From Streptomyces sp. NBC_01198 (GTDB lineage: Bacteria > Actinomycetota > Actinomycetes > Streptomycetales > Streptomycetaceae), in NCBI RefSeq assembly GCF_036010485.1, contig NZ_CP108568.1, positions 2,440,001 through 2,504,000 of the forward strand: a DNA stretch of 64,000 nucleotides, written 5' to 3'. The position numbers were made by a program, and so were the translations under genes. Positions 1-9,700 of the stretch are shown here, piece after piece. The notes under the pieces are model-generated. The model was not told the origin of the DNA, searched no databases, and saw only the letters and a list, made by a program, of their open reading frames with translations. Position 1 is the first letter of the stretch; the number at the start of each line of letters is the position of its first letter.

Positions 1-242
1 ATGGCCAGGAAGCGCAGGATGAACAGGTCGCGCAGCGCCCGGCCGCGCGGCACCAGCGGCGCCTGGTCGGCGGGACCGGTGCCGTGCGGCTCGCCCAGCA
101 CGAAGTCGCCGCAGCGCAGGCAGCGCCACACCTCGCCGACGGCGGTGCTGGCGTGCAGCCGGCTGCGCAGCCGCAGCTCGTCGGGTGCGTAGGTGATGTG
201 ACCCTTGCGGGAGCAGTGTCTGCGATCCCAGTCGATGCTCAT
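1..242 (-). CDS. DUF2127-type conserved protein, N-terminal part (cut by window edge)
   Basis: An open frame runs on the minus strand from an ATG at 242 off the left edge of the window without a stop, giving about 80 residues beginning MSIDWDRRHCSRKGH. A Cys-x2-Cys pair (WRCLRCGD) lies near residue 42 and an earlier Cys-x-x-x-His (CSRKGH) near residue 9, suggesting a small metal-binding N-terminal module. From memory this matches the start of streptomycete DUF2127 family proteins, whose remainder is membrane-embedded; that part lies outside the window. It is divergent from the DUF3817 gene at 453. Function is unknown. Confidence 0.7.
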   Translation of the reverse strand, partial: MSIDWDRRHCSRKGHITYAPDELRLRSRLHASTAVGEVWRCLRCGDFVLGEPHGTGPADQAPLVPRGRALRDLFILRFLA

Positions 243-452
243 CGTGTCCCGGTCCCCGTCGCGTGCGTACAGATGTCGTGGACATGGACGCTAGCGCCCG
301 CCACGCGGTTTCCTACCCCCGGGGCCGGTCATCGATTCCCGGCGGTGATAATGGAACGATCCTTGTGATCACGTTCACAAGAGATCGTGCTCGCAGGATC
401 CGGGCAGTCCGCTTGTCCGCTTTCCTCCCACCGTCCCGACAGTGAGGTTCCC

Positions 453-797
453 GTGGATCTGAAGACCGCCGGCGCTCTGCGCAGGCTGCGCCTGATCTCT
501 GCCGTGGAGGCGGTCTCGTTCCTGCTTCTGCTGGTCTGCTCGGTGCTCAAGCGCACCACCGACTTCGACGCGGTGCCGGTGATGGGCATGGTGCACGGCG
601 TGCTGTTCATCGGCTACGTCGTCCTGTGGGCGCTGGCCTGGAACCAGACCCGCTGGGGCGTGCTGCGGGCGGCGTGGCTGCTCGTGCTGTCGGTGCTGCC
701 CACCGGCGGCTTCTTCGCCGAGCGCACGCTGGCCCGCGAGTGCGAGGACGTGGTCGTCGCCGCCCGCGCGGAGGCCCAGCAGGCGGTCGGCGCATGA
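453..797 (+). CDS. DUF3817 family small membrane protein
   Basis: A 114-residue protein read from GTG 453, which has a GAGG ribosome-binding site five bases upstream; an in-frame ATG at 387 has none. After an N-terminal [13 protein letters not shown] there are three hydrophobic stretches (roughly residues 15-35, 50-70 and 75-95), so it should sit in the membrane. The motif around [17 protein letters not shown] and the length fit the DUF3817 family (related to YdzA/membrane integral proteins), whose function is unknown. Its stop codon overlaps the start of the next gene (ATGA), so the two are translationally coupled. Confidence 0.85.
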   Translation: MDLKTAGALRRLRLISAVEAVSFLLLLVCSVLKRTTDFDAVPVMGMVHGVLFIGYVVLWALAWNQTRWGVLRAAWLLVLSVLPTGGFFAERTLARECEDVVVAARAEAQQAVGA

Positions 798-1087
798 TCG
801 TCGCCTTCTCGATCACCCCGCTGGGCGTCGGCGAGGAGGTCGGCGAATACGTCGCGGACGCGGTGCGGGTGGTGCGCGAGTCGGGGCTGCCGAACCGTAC
901 GGACGCGATGTTCACCTCCGTCGAGGGCGACTGGGACGAGGTGATGGACGTGGTGAAGCGGGCGGTCGCCGCGGTCGAGGAGCGGGCGCCGCGGGTGTCG
1001 CTGGTCCTCAAGGCGGATCTGCGGCCCGGCGTCACGGCCGGCCTGGACTCCAAGGTCGCCACGGTGGAGCGTTATCTGGCCGGATGA
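794..1087 (+). CDS. MTH1187-family (DUF77) thiamine-binding-type protein
   Basis: A 97-residue protein starting at the ATG that overlaps the stop of the DUF3817 gene. It begins [13 protein letters not shown] and carries the alternating strand-helix pattern of the MTH1187/YkoF-like superfamily. Members with this fold bind thiamine or related molecules as small tetramers and are often found near transport or vitamin genes. No catalytic residues are expected. The pairing with DUF3817 by a four-base overlap suggests one operon. Family assignment is good; the ligand is inferred only from the family. Confidence 0.85.
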   Translation: MIVAFSITPLGVGEEVGEYVADAVRVVRESGLPNRTDAMFTSVEGDWDEVMDVVKRAVAAVEERAPRVSLVLKADLRPGVTAGLDSKVATVERYLAG

Positions 1088-1225
1088 GGTCCGTTTCCGG
1101 ACATCTTCCCGTAGCACATCGGTCACGGTTCCGTCACGCGCGAACCGGGCGGGGACTACAAGCGGACTACGGTGATCCACTCGCCGCGGGCGGGCGGGAG
1201 GTGCCGGAGACGGGCTGGGCACGGT

Positions 1226-2212
1226 CTAGAGCGGCCCGCCGGTGGCGAGGGCGATGCCCAGCGCGGTGCGCTCGTAGAGCACCTGGTGCCCGTAGCGGCG
1301 CGAGGTCAGCAGGCCCGCGTCGCGCAGCACCGCGAGATGGGCAGACACCGACGACATCGCCATCACGTGCCGGTGCGCGAGCGCGGTGGTGGTGCTGGGG
1401 GCGTCGAGCCCGCTGAGGATCGCCGCCCGGTTGGCGCCGAGCAGCCGTACGAGAGTGGTGGACGCGGTCGGTCCGCCCGGTGCCCACAGGCCGCCGATGC
1501 CGCGCGCCGGGTAGATCACCAGCGGCTGCCAGGGCGGGTCGAAGGCGCTGCCCGCCTCGGGCCAGAAGAAGACGCTGGGCACGAGCACCAGGCCGCGCCC
1601 GCCCGGCTCGGGCAGCGGACCCATCGCTCCCGCGGTGGTCAGCGCACCCTCCGACCAGTGCAGTTTCGGGTGCAGCCCGGTGAAGAGCCGCTGCATTCCG
1701 CCGTCCGCGAGCCGCCTGGCGTGGTAGGCGACGTCGGCTTCGAGCACCGCCCGCAGCCGCGGCCAGTGCGGGGCGAGCAGCGCCGCCCACACGTGTTCGT
1801 ACAGCCCCGCCACCTGCTTCACGGTCGCCGCCGGATCGGCCAGCATCGCCCGGCCCCTGCGGGTCTCGGCGGCGCCCGGGGTCTGGGCCAGCGCGGTGGC
1901 GATCTGCCGCCTGGCCACGTCGGGACGGGTGGCCCTGACGACGTCCAGTTCCTCGTCGAGACCGGCGAGCGGCACGTCCGGTATGGGTTGCAGGAAGTCC
2001 GGGCCGTAGCCGTGCTCGGGGGCCAGCAGCCACAGCGCGGCGAGGTCGAGACCGGCCGCTGCGGCTCTGACCTGCCGCAGCCAGGGCAGGTGGTGGCCGT
2101 GCCGGTCGGGGCGGGACAGGGTGCGCACCGCACCCTGCGCCTCACGCAGCGGCGAGATGGCAAAACGGCACCTCAGCAGGTCCTCAGCCGCAAAACGCAT
2201 GCGAAGCGACAT
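1226..2212 (-). CDS. ArsR-family winged-helix regulator with long N-terminal domain
   Basis: About 328 residues from ATG 2212 (other in-frame ATGs lie at 2215 and 2224). The DNA-binding domain is at the C-terminus: LLGANRAAILSGL followed by a helix-turn-helix (MSSVSAHLAVLRDAGLL) and a wing (SRRYGHQVLYERT). The first roughly 240 residues are a separate domain of unknown ligand, a common design in Streptomyces where ArsR regulators are encoded beside the MFS exporters they control. The gene is divergent from the MFS gene at 2282, with about 70 bp between them that must hold both promoters and the operator. It converges on the DUF77 gene. Confidence 0.85.
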   Translation of the reverse strand: MSLRMRFAAEDLLRCRFAISPLREAQGAVRTLSRPDRHGHHLPWLRQVRAAAAGLDLAALWLLAPEHGYGPDFLQPIPDVPLAGLDEELDVVRATRPDVARRQIATALAQTPGAAETRRGRAMLADPAATVKQVAGLYEHVWAALLAPHWPRLRAVLEADVAYHARRLADGGMQRLFTGLHPKLHWSEGALTTAGAMGPLPEPGGRGLVLVPSVFFWPEAGSAFDPPWQPLVIYPARGIGGLWAPGGPTASTTLVRLLGANRAAILSGLDAPSTTTALAHRHVMAMSSVSAHLAVLRDAGLLTSRRYGHQVLYERTALGIALATGGPL

Positions 2213-2281
2213 CATGACCCCCAAGATTCGGATGCAGGCGAAAGACTACACGTGGGGTCCCTGTGGCTCCAGGGTGATGAC

Positions 2282-3604
2282 ATGACAACGGACAGCGAGC
2301 ACCCTCCACGCGGTCTCGACCACGCTTCGCCGGCCGGAGAAGAGCACGTGAACAACGCGGAGAACGCCTCCACCACCCCCGGCGGCGACAGCGACACCTC
2401 AATTGGATACGGTGCCGTCTTTTCCGTTCGTGAATTCCGGCCGATTTTCGCCGCGCACGTGCTGTCCCTGCTCGGCGGTGTACTCGCCGAGGTCGCGCTC
2501 GCCGTCCTGATCTTCGCCGAGACCGGTTCGGCCGTCCTGTCGGCCCTGGTCTTCGCCCTGACCTACCTGCCCTACGCGCTCAGCGGCCTGCTGCTGTCCG
2601 GTATCGCCGACCGCTACCCGTCCCGTCGCGTCCTGGTGACCTGCGACGTGCTGTCCGGCGGCTGCGTGGCCGCGATGGCGATACCCGGCGCGCCGGTGGC
2701 GGTGCTGTTCGCGCTGCGGGTCGCCGTCTCGCTGATCGCCCCGCTGTTCACCGGCACCCGGGCGGCGAGCCTGGCCGACATCCTGGAGGGCGAGCGCTAC
2801 GTGCTCGGCCGGTCCCTGGTGCGGATCGTGGCCCAGGGCTCGCAGATCGCCGGCTTCGGGCTCGGCGGCCTGGTCCTGGTGTGGCTCTCCCCGCGCTCCG
2901 CGCTGCTGCTGACGGCCTGTACGTTCGCCGGGTCCGCGCTGCTGCTGCGGCTGGGCACCGCCGACCGCCCGGCCCGGGTCACCGGCAGCGGGCGGCTGAT
3001 GCGCGAGTCGATCGCGTCGGCGGGCCGGCTGATGGCCGACCCGCGGATCAGGGCGCTGCTGCTGATGTGGTGGGTGCCGCCGATGTTCTTCATCGTCGCC
3101 GAGGGCCTGGCCGCGCCCTTCGCCAAGGCGGCCGGCATCGGCACGGTCGGCTTCGGCCTCTTCCTCGCGGCGATGCCGGCCGGCACCGCGGTGAGCGAGG
3201 TGCTGGCCGGCACGATGCTGTCGCCGTCCGCCCGGGACCGCATCGTGCTGCCGCTCGCCGGGATCTCGCTGCTGCCGCTGATCCTCTTCGCGCTCGACCC
3301 GTCGCTGCCGCTGGCCCTGGTGCTGCTGATCCTCACCGGGCTGTGCGCGGCCTACGCGCTGGGCATGGACCGGTGGTTCGTCAACGACGTGCCCGACCAC
3401 ATGCGCGGGCAGGCCATGTCGCTGCTCGGCGCCGGCCTGATGACCCTGCAGGGCCTGGGCATCACGATCGGCGGCGCCCTGGCCGAATGGGCGCCGCCCT
3501 ACGCGGTCATCGCGGGTTCGGGCGTGGGCGGCACGCTGAGCGTGCTGCTGGTGCTGCGCTCGGTGCGGCGCACCCGGGGCATGCCGAGGGTGCGGACGGC
3601 CTGA
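2282..3604 (+). CDS. Major facilitator superfamily transporter
   Basis: A 440-residue protein with about 10-12 hydrophobic segments beginning near residue 55 (VREFRPIFAAHVLSLLGG) and the loop motif GIADRYPSRRVLV between helices 2 and 3, as in MFS_3-type (enterobactin/macrolide-efflux-like) exporters. The start is uncertain: ATG 2282 gives a Ser/Asp/Glu-rich 45-residue cytoplasmic lead, while GTG 2348 has a better ribosome-binding site (GGAGA, eight bases upstream) and would shorten the protein by 22 residues. Divergent pairing with the ArsR-type gene implies ligand-induced export. Substrate unknown. Confidence 0.88.
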   Translation: MTTDSEHPPRGLDHASPAGEEHVNNAENASTTPGGDSDTSIGYGAVFSVREFRPIFAAHVLSLLGGVLAEVALAVLIFAETGSAVLSALVFALTYLPYALSGLLLSGIADRYPSRRVLVTCDVLSGGCVAAMAIPGAPVAVLFALRVAVSLIAPLFTGTRAASLADILEGERYVLGRSLVRIVAQGSQIAGFGLGGLVLVWLSPRSALLLTACTFAGSALLLRLGTADRPARVTGSGRLMRESIASAGRLMADPRIRALLLMWWVPPMFFIVAEGLAAPFAKAAGIGTVGFGLFLAAMPAGTAVSEVLAGTMLSPSARDRIVLPLAGISLLPLILFALDPSLPLALVLLILTGLCAAYALGMDRWFVNDVPDHMRGQAMSLLGAGLMTLQGLGITIGGALAEWAPPYAVIAGSGVGGTLSVLLVLRSVRRTRGMPRVRTA

Positions 3605-3614
3605 CGCCCACCTG

Positions 3615-3667
3615 CCGGTCAGACCCTACGATCCGGTCAGTGCCTACGATCCGGTCAGACCCGCGAT
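3615..3667. repeat. Three short tandem 18-bp repeats at convergent gene ends
   Basis: Two near-identical 18-bp units (CCGGTCAGACCCTACGAT and CCGGTCAGTGCCTACGAT) are followed by a third degenerate copy that already codes for the last residues of MeaB. The repeat lies between the stop of the MFS gene (3604) and overlaps the MeaB stop (3644), so slippage here could alter the MeaB C-terminus. Confidence 0.8.
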
Positions 3668-4624
3668 CAGCTCGTCCGCGGCCGCGTACGGGTCGAGTTC
3701 GCCTGCCGTGACGCGGGCCGCGAGGGTCGGCAGGTGCTGGTCGCCGTGCAGGTCGCCGATCCGGGCCCGCAGGGCCGTCAGCGCGATGGTCTCGATCTCC
3801 CGGGCCGCGCGCTTGCGGCGGCGCTCGGTGAGCACGTCGTGCTCCTCCATCCAGGCGCGGTGCTTGTCCAGCGCCTGGACCACCTCCTCGATGCCCTCGC
3901 CGCGGGCGGCGACCGTCCTGACGATCGGCGGCCGCCAGTCGCCGGGGCCGCGGGCCTCGCCCAGGCCCAGCATGTGGTTGAGCTCGCGGGCGGTGGCGTC
4001 GGCGCCGTCCCGGTCGGCCTTGTTGACGACGTAGACGTCGCCGATCTCCAGGATCCCGGCTTTCGCGGCCTGGATGCCGTCGCCCATCCCCGGGGCGAGC
4101 AGCACCACCGAGGTGTCCGCCTGGGCGGCGATCTCGACCTCGGACTGGCCCACGCCGACCGTCTCGACCAGGATCACGTCGCAGCCGGCCGCGTCCAGCA
4201 CCCGGATGGCCTGCGGGGCGGCCCAGGCCAGGCCGCCGAGGTGGCCGCGGGTGGCCATCGAGCGGATGTAGACGCCCGGGTCGGAGGCGTGCTCCGACAT
4301 CCGCACCCGGTCGCCCAGCAGGGCGCCGCCGGAGAAGGGCGAGGACGGGTCGACCGCCAGCACCCCGACCCGGCGGCCCGCCTTGCGGTAGGCGCTGACC
4401 ATGGCCGAGGTGGAGGTGGACTTGCCGACGCCGGGCGAACCGGTCAGGCCGACCACGTACGCGCCGCCGGTCAGCGGCGCGAGCGCGGCCATCACCTCCC
4501 GCAGTTGCGGGGACGCCCCCTCGACCAGCGAGATCAGCCGGGCCACCGCCCGCGGCCTGCCCTCCCGGGCCTGCTCGACCAGTGAGCGGACGTCCACCAT
4601 CGCCGCTGCCCTTCCCTCGTCCAT
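3644..4624 (-). CDS. meaB: MeaB-type G3E GTPase, methylmalonyl-CoA mutase chaperone
   Basis: A 326-residue P-loop GTPase of the ArgK/MeaB family. It loads and protects adenosylcobalamin-dependent methylmalonyl-CoA mutase. Visible motifs: Walker A GSPGVGKST at residues 62-70, the switch-like ETVGVGQSE at 154-162, and the guanine-specificity motif NKAD at 201-204. The C-terminal helical dimerisation arm (residues about 250-326) is present. ATG 4624 is taken as the start; ATG 4600 is also possible. Downstream of the thiolase and near mce it forms a methylmalonyl/propionate group, although the mutase itself is not in the window. Confidence 0.93.
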   Translation of the reverse strand: MDEGRAAAMVDVRSLVEQAREGRPRAVARLISLVEGASPQLREVMAALAPLTGGAYVVGLTGSPGVGKSTSTSAMVSAYRKAGRRVGVLAVDPSSPFSGGALLGDRVRMSEHASDPGVYIRSMATRGHLGGLAWAAPQAIRVLDAAGCDVILVETVGVGQSEVEIAAQADTSVVLLAPGMGDGIQAAKAGILEIGDVYVVNKADRDGADATARELNHMLGLGEARGPGDWRPPIVRTVAARGEGIEEVVQALDKHRAWMEEHDVLTERRRKRAAREIETIALTALRARIGDLHGDQHLPTLAARVTAGELDPYAAADELIAGLTGS

Positions 4625-4691
4625 CGGTCTGTCGCCCTGTCGGTCTGTCGCTCTGCCGGCCGGTCGGCCGGTCAGCTGCCGGGCCGGCCGG

Positions 4692-5888
4692 TCAGTTCGC
4701 CGGCACGTGCAGGATCAGCGCGTCGCCCTGGCCGCCGCCGCCGCACAGCGCGGCGGCGCCCGTGCCGCCGCCGCGGCGGCGCAGCTCAAGGGCCAGATGC
4801 AGCACGATACGGGCTCCCGACATCCCGATGGGGTGGCCGAGGGCGATCGCGCCGCCGTTCACGTTCACCCTTTCGGGTTCCACCCCGAGGTCCTTCATGG
4901 ACTGGACCGCGACGGCGGCGAAGGCCTCGTTGATCTCGATCAGGTCGAGATCGGCCACGGTCAGGCCCTCCTTGCCCAGCGCGTGGGCGATGGCGTTCGA
5001 GGGCTGGGACTGCAGCGAGTTGTCGGGGCCCGCGACGTTGCCGTGGGCGCCGATCTCGGCGATCCACGGCAGGCCGAGCTCCTCGGCCTTGGCGCGGCTC
5101 ATGACCACCACGGCGGCGGCGCCGTCGGAGATCTGCGAGGCGGTGCCCGCGGTGATCGTGCCGTCCGCGGCGAAGGCCGGGCGCAGCCGGGCCAGCGACT
5201 CCGCGGTGGTCTCCGGGCGGATGCCCTCGTCCTTGGTGAAGATCACCGGGTCGCCCTTGCGCTGGGCGACCTCGACCGGGGTGATCTCGGCGTCGAACAG
5301 GCCGTTCTTCTGGGCGGCGGCGGCCCGCTGGTGGGACCGCGCGCCGAAGGCGTCCTGCGGGGCGCGCTCGATGCCGAGCCTGGCGTTGTGCTTCTCGGTG
5401 GACGCGCCCATCGCGACGTTCTCGTACGCGTCGGTGAGCCCGTCGTGGGCCATCGAGTCCAGCATCTCGATGGCGCCGTACTTGAAGCCGGCCCGGGACT
5501 TGGGCAGCAGGTGCGGGGCGTTGGTCATCGACTCCTGGCCGCCGGCCACCACGATGTCGAACTCGCCGGCCCTGATCAGCTGGTCGGCCAGCGCGATGGC
5601 GTCCAGGCCGGAGAGGCACACCTTGTTGACGGTGAGGGCGGGCACCGACATCGGGATGCCGGCCTTGACGGCGGCCTGGCGGGCCGGGATCTGGCCGGCG
5701 CCGGCCTGCAGCACCTGGCCCATGATCACGTACTGCACCTGGTCGCCGCCGATGCCGGCCCGTTCCAGCGCCGCCTTGATCGCGATTCCGCCGAGGTCGG
5801 CCCCGGAGAAGCCGCGCAGGCTGCCGAGCAGCCTGCCCATCGGGGTGCGGGCACCCGCGACGATCACCGAACGCGTCCTGTTGGTCAT
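4692..5888 (-). CDS. Acetyl-CoA C-acetyltransferase (thiolase)
   Basis: A 398-residue thiolase that makes or cleaves acetoacetyl-CoA. The nucleophile is Cys91 in NKVCLSG; the other catalytic motifs are [14 protein letters not shown] (His352) and the C-terminal CGGGGQGDA (Cys382). The length is normal for a biosynthetic-type bacterial thiolase. It lies upstream of meaB on the same strand, separated by 67 bp of simple CGGTCTGTCG-like repeats, and divergent from mce. Probable role: beta-oxidation or acetoacetyl-CoA supply for the hydroxybutyryl-CoA/ethylmalonyl route. Confidence 0.94.
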   Translation of the reverse strand: MTNRTRSVIVAGARTPMGRLLGSLRGFSGADLGGIAIKAALERAGIGGDQVQYVIMGQVLQAGAGQIPARQAAVKAGIPMSVPALTVNKVCLSGLDAIALADQLIRAGEFDIVVAGGQESMTNAPHLLPKSRAGFKYGAIEMLDSMAHDGLTDAYENVAMGASTEKHNARLGIERAPQDAFGARSHQRAAAAQKNGLFDAEITPVEVAQRKGDPVIFTKDEGIRPETTAESLARLRPAFAADGTITAGTASQISDGAAAVVVMSRAKAEELGLPWIAEIGAHGNVAGPDNSLQSQPSNAIAHALGKEGLTVADLDLIEINEAFAAVAVQSMKDLGVEPERVNVNGGAIALGHPIGMSGARIVLHLALELRRRGGGTGAAALCGGGGQGDALILHVPAN

Positions 5889-6028
5889 GGTGCGGCCCCT
5901 TCGGCTGACGAGAGGAGGTTAACGAGGGTTAGCGTCAATGTACTGGCGGGTAAAGCCCGCGTCATCCGGCGGAACGTGTGATGGCGCGCACGTTGCGTAA
6001 TCACCGGCCCGTGCGGTGCACTGTCAGC

Positions 6029-6523
6029 ATGCTGACTCGCATCGACCACATCGGGATCGCCTGCTTCGACCTCGACGCGACCGTCGAGTTCTACCGTGCC
6101 ACGTACGGCTTCGAGGTGTTCCACAGCGAGGTGAACGACGAGCAGGGCGTGCGCGAGGCCATGCTCAAGATCAACGGGACCTCGGACGGCGGCGCCTCGT
6201 ACCTGCAGCTGCTCGAACCGACCAGGGAGGACTCCGCGGTCGGCAAGTGGCTGGCGAAGAACGGCGAGGGCGTGCACCACGTCGCCTTCGGCACCGCGGA
6301 CGTGGACACGGACTCCGCGGCCATCCGTGACAAGGGCGTCAGGGTGCTCTACGACGAGCCGCGGCGCGGTTCCATGGACTCCAGGATCACCTTCCTGCAT
6401 CCGAAGGACTGCCACGGCGTGCTCACCGAACTGGTGACGGCGGCCGGTACGCACACGGGTGCGCACGGCCGGACCGGGCCCGAGGAGGGTCCCGCGGTCG
6501 TCCAGGACCCTCAGGACCACTGA
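6029..6523 (+). CDS. mce: Methylmalonyl-CoA epimerase
   Basis: A 164-residue vicinal-oxygen-chelate protein that interconverts (2R)- and (2S)-methylmalonyl-CoA. The start at ATG 6029 gives the family N-terminus MLTRIDHIGIACFDLD; an upstream in-frame ATG at 5978 would add 17 residues without homology. Metal ligands fit HIG (His near residue 7), Q in YLQLLEP, HHVAFG and the Glu of LTELV. The last 20 residues after TELVTAA are a low-complexity tail. It works with mutase and MeaB in propionyl-CoA assimilation and supplies methylmalonyl-CoA for polyketides. Confidence 0.93.
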   Translation: MLTRIDHIGIACFDLDATVEFYRATYGFEVFHSEVNDEQGVREAMLKINGTSDGGASYLQLLEPTREDSAVGKWLAKNGEGVHHVAFGTADVDTDSAAIRDKGVRVLYDEPRRGSMDSRITFLHPKDCHGVLTELVTAAGTHTGAHGRTGPEEGPAVVQDPQDH

Positions 6524-6702
6524 CCCAACCCCCGTCCTGCCCGGTAGAGTGACCGGGCCGACCGGGGTGGGCTCTGGGTACGCTCCCGCTCCGCGCCGTT
6601 GATCTGACACCATTCTTCCTATGGCCCTGGATTCACGCAGGGCCGCGAAGAATCTCACCCGGTTGGCGGGTGAGGACGCCAGGAGACCGATGGGACCGCG
6701 GA

Positions 6703-9700
6703 GTGCGGGGCAACGACAGCTACCGGGCTGACGACCAGCTCTCTCAGCTCGAAGCCGAGATGGACCGGCTTCGTACCGAGCGGGGCAAAGCGGTCGATCA
6801 CGCCGACGACCTCGGATACCAGGTCGAGGTGCTGCGCGCCAAGCTGCACGAGGCGCGGCGCATGCTGGCGTCCCGTCCTGCCTACGACAACATCGGGCAC
6901 CAGGCCGACCAGCTGCTGCGCAACGCGCAGATCCAGGCCGACCAGCTGCGCACCGACGCCGAGCGCGAGCTGCGCGAGGCCCGGGCGCAGACCCAGCGGC
7001 TGCTCCAGGAGCAGGCCGAGCACCAGTCGCGCTTCGAGGCCGAGTGGCACGCCGAGGCCATCGCCCGGCGGCGCCAGCTGGACGAGGAGCTCGCCGAGCG
7101 CCGGGCCAACGTCGAGACGCACGTCAACGAGAACGTGGCGTGGGCCGAGCAGCTGCGGGCCCGCAGCGAGTCGCAGGCCCGCCGACTGCTCGACGAGACC
7201 AGGGCGGAGTCCGAGGCGGCGCTGGCCGCCGCCCGCGCCGAGGCCACCCGGGTCGCCGAGCAGACCAGGGACCGGCTGACCGCCGACGCCCAGGCGGCCC
7301 GCGCGGAGGCCGAGCAGCTGCTGCGCAGGGCCCGCACCGACGCCGAGCGGCTGCTGACCGCCGCGTCCACCCAGGCGCAGGAGGCCACCAGCCAGGCCGA
7401 GCAGCTGCGCACCTCGACCCGCAGCGAGTCCGACGAGGCCAGGATCCGGGCCACCGAGCTGTCCCGGCTGGCCGAGGAGCGGGTCCGCGAGGCCGACGAG
7501 GCGCTGCGGGCGGCCACCGCGGAGGCCGAGCGGCTGCGCGAGGAGGCCACTGCGGGCGCCGCGAAGCGGCTGGCGGCCGCCGAGACGGAGAACGAGCAGC
7601 GCACCCGTACCGCCAGGGCCGAGATCGCCCGGATGGTCAACGAGGCGACGCGGGAGGCGGAGGCCGCCAAGGCGGAGGCCGAGCAGACCGTCGCCGACGC
7701 CCGGGCCGAGGCCGAGCGGATCCGCAGCGACGCCCAGGAGGCTGCCAGGGCCGCCGCGGCCGAGGACGCCGCGGCCCAGCTGGCGCAGGCCGCCCGCTCC
7801 GCCGAGGAGATCCTGACCAAGGCCTCCGAGGACGCCCGCTCCACCACCAAGGGCGCCGGCGAGGAGGCCGAGCGGATCCGCCGGGAGGCGGAGGCCGAGG
7901 CCGAGCGGCTGCGCAGCGAGGCGGAGGCCTCGGCGCAGGAGCTGCGCGGCGCCGCACAGGACGACACCGAGGAGTATCGGGCCAGGACGGTCGAGCTCCA
8001 GGAGGAGGCCAGGCGGCTGCGCGGCGAGGCCGAGCAGCTGCGGGCCGACGCGGTCGCCGAGGGCGAGCGGATCCGCGGCGAGGCCCGCCGCGAGGCGGTG
8101 CAGCAGATCGAGGAGGCCGCGAGCAAGGCCGAGGAGCTGCTGGCCAAGGCCAAGGCGGACGGCGACGAGCAGCGGCAGAGCGCGTCGGCCGAGGCCGAGC
8201 GGATGCGTACCGAGTCCCTGGAGCGGGCCTCGGTGCTGAACACCAAGGCCGAGGAGGCGCTGCGCGGCGCCCGCGCGGAAGCCGACGAGCTGCGCGCCGA
8301 GGCCGAGCGGCAGGGCGCCGCGGTCAAGGAGGCCGCCGAGCAGGCCGCCGCCGAGCAGCGGGCCGAGGCCGACACGATCGTGGCACGGATGCGCGAGGAG
8401 GCCGAGGTCGACCTGGCCCGGCTGCGCGAGGAGGCCGAGACCCGGGTCACCGCGGCCGAGCAGGCCCTGCGGGACGCGTCCGCCGAGGCGGACCGGATCC
8501 GCGCCGAGGCGGCCGAGGAGGCCGAGCGGCTGCGCCAGGAGACCGCCGAGCGGGTCCGTACGCTGCAGGAGCAGGCCGAGGCGGAGGCCGTACGGCTGCG
8601 CGACGAGGCGGCGGCCGACGCTGCGCAGACCCGCGCGGAGGGCGAGAACGTCGCGCTGCGCGTCCAGGCCGACGCGGCGGCGGAGGCCGAGCAGCGCAGG
8701 ACCGAGGCGCAGGAGACCGCCGACCGGGTACGCGCCGAGGCCGCGGCCGCGGCGGAACGCCTCGGGGCGGAGGCGGCGGAAGCGCTGGCCGCGGCCCAGG
8801 AGGAGGCGTCAAGGCGGCGCAGGGAGGCCGAGGAACTGCTGGCCTCCGCACGGGGCGAGGCCGAGCAGGAGCGGGCGCGGGCCCGTGGCGAGAGCGACGA
8901 GCTGCTCGCGGCGGCCCGCAAGCGGGTCGAGGACGCGGCGGCCGAGGCCGACCGGCTGGCGGCCGAGGCGGAGCAGCGGGCGAGCGAGCTGGTCGCGGCG
9001 GCCGAGTCGACCGCGCAGCAGGTGCGGGACTCCGTCGCGCATCTGCACCAGGAGGCCGAGCAGGAGATCGCCGGGCTGCGTTCCGCGGCCGAGCACGCGG
9101 CCGACCGGATGCGCACCGAGGCGCAGGGCGAGGCCGACCGGCTGCACGCGGACGCCAACTCCGAGCGGGAGCGGGCCGGTCAGGACGCGTCGCGGATGCG
9201 CACCGAGGCCCAGGAGGAGTCGCAGGCCGCCAGGTCGCTGGCCGACCGTACGGTCACCGAGGCGATCGAGGAGGCCGACCGGCTGCGGTCCGAGGCCCGT
9301 GACGACGCCAACCGGATGCGGACGGACGCCGCGAACCAGGCCGACCAGCTGGTCGGCAAGGCCCGCGAGGAGTCCGACCGGCTGGGCCGGATGGCCAGGG
9401 AGGCGCTGCAGGGCGCGGAGCGGGAGGCCGAGGAGTCGCGGGCCGGCTCGCAGCGGATCCTGGACGAGGCCAGGGAGGCGGCCAACAAGCGCCGCAGCGA
9501 AGCGGCCGAGCAGGCCGACGAGTTGGTCGGCAAGGCGCAGGCCGAGGCCCGGCGTGTCGCCGAGTCCGCCGAGGAGCAGTCCGACACGATGGTCGCCGCG
9601 GCCCGTGGCGAGGCGGAGCGGCTGGTCAACGAGGCCACCGCCGAGGGCAACGGGCTGGTGGAGCGGGCCCGCACCGACGCCGACACGCTGCTCGGCGAGG

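Noticed and set aside
1172..2281. A 370-residue upstream extension of the MFS transporter frame
   Set aside because: It lies antisense to the ArsR-type gene; the transporter homology and membrane segments start only after 2282.
6882..9158. A 758-residue open frame antisense to scy, and other long frames in the same stretch
   Set aside because: It is a Ser/Ala/Arg-rich mirror of the coiled-coil repeats, created by GC-rich codon bias. No start signal or recognisable domain.
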